Assembly (NCBI GenBank): GCA_035310145.1
Contig: DATGEL010000068.1
Location: 1 to 32,512 of the forward strand
Source of the DNA: Dehalococcoidia bacterium
GTDB lineage: Bacteria; Chloroflexota; Dehalococcoidia; CAUJGQ01
Length of the DNA: 32,512 nucleotides
Direction of reading: 5' to 3'
Shown in pieces: positions 32,191 to 32,512 of the stretch. The position numbers were made by a program, and so were the translations under genes. Every line of letters begins with the position of its first letter. Position 1 is the stretch's first letter. Under the pieces are notes generated by a model that searched no databases, was not told the origin of the DNA, and saw nothing but the letters and a program-made list of their open reading frames with translations.

Positions 32191-32512
32191 GGCCGCCGAT
32201 CCTTTCCCGCGTGCTGGCGACGGCCTGCTTCGCCAGAGCTCATCTCAGCGCGAAGTGACGCCGCCCGAGGTGCATCTGCTTCGCAGCGTAGCGAGGGCAG
32301 GTGTGCCTTGGAGTGCGGGGCGAGTTCAGAGTGCGTGTGCGCGTGCCCCGGCCCGTGCGTGATGACAGTGACGCCCGCGAGCAGCGAGCCAACCTTCCCT
32401 CAGGATGGGCGATGCAGCACGAGGGGCGCTGCCGCTTGTTTGGTCCAGACCGTGATCGCGGGCAGCCGCGGCCGGCGATCGGCAGGGGGTGTCAGTCGTC
32501 GCTGGGAAGCTG
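32191..32512. other. Window end: no gene recognised
   Basis: The 322 bases upstream of the GT2 gene contain no frame with a convincing start, ribosome site or domain on either strand. The stretch presumably carries the promoter of the minus-strand GT2/mutase pair. I could not identify a clear pair of -35/-10 hexamers. Confidence 0.4.

Overview
The window is very GC-rich, densely coded bacterial DNA. The lifestyle signals are exopolysaccharide synthesis, secreted proteins with long Pro/Thr/Ser linkers, and tandem WD40 proteins. These, together with gene style, suggest a Chloroflexota (Chloroflexi) bacterium. This is an inference: there is no rRNA or marker gene, and an actinobacterium-like high-GC lineage is the main alternative. 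No tRNA, rRNA, CRISPR array or insertion sequence was recognised.

Layout. (1) 1-2.4 kb: the N-terminal 522 codons of a P-type cation ATPase running off the left edge, a perfect 18-bp hairpin, a decayed acyl-CoA ligase remnant with an in-frame TAG, and a small membrane protein. (2) 2.6-5.8 kb, plus strand: a short unit with a sigma70-like promoter encoding a 2-oxoglutarate/Fe(II) oxygenase-like protein, a VOC-fold protein and a protein with a PEP-utiliser swivelling domain. (3) 5.75-12.9 kb, minus strand: a tightly packed unit that reads, in transcription order, 120-aa unknown protein, sulfatase-modifying-factor-like protein lacking the copper cysteines, WD40 protein (642 aa), WD40 protein (571 aa), O-methyltransferase and PLP aminotransferase. 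Two of its junctions are 4-nt start/stop overlaps. Its last gene overlaps the plus-strand unit tail-to-tail by 15 nt. This is the best candidate in the window for an undescribed system; a modification pathway acting on the 120-aa protein is one hypothesis. (4) 13.1-13.9 kb, minus strand: a stand-alone receiver protein and an 88-aa unknown protein. (5) 14.1-19.8 kb, plus strand: a polysaccharide cluster with GT4, SDR epimerase/dehydratase, GT4, membrane GT2 and UDP-glucuronate decarboxylase (UDP-xylose synthase).

(6) 19.9-28.7 kb, mainly minus strand: four exported proteins. These are a GH5-like lipoprotein; a secreted catalytic-like protein with a P/T/S linker and one C-terminal beta-sandwich module; a large secreted protein with the same linker type and two copies of that module; and a paralogue of the last one ending in three fibronectin-III-like repeats. 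A frameshifted methyltransferase remnant and two strong terminator hairpins lie among them. (7) 28.7-32.5 kb: about 1 kb without a convincing gene, then a eukaryotic-type UDP-galactopyranose mutase homologue and a GT2 glycosyltransferase on the minus strand, with visibly more AT-rich stretches than the neighbours.

Together, regions 5-7 look like a cell-surface glycan locus: nucleotide sugars (UDP-xylose, probably UDP-galactofuranose), glycosyltransferases, and exported glycan-binding or glycan-cleaving proteins. Regions 2-3 look like a separate specialised-metabolism or protein-modification locus.
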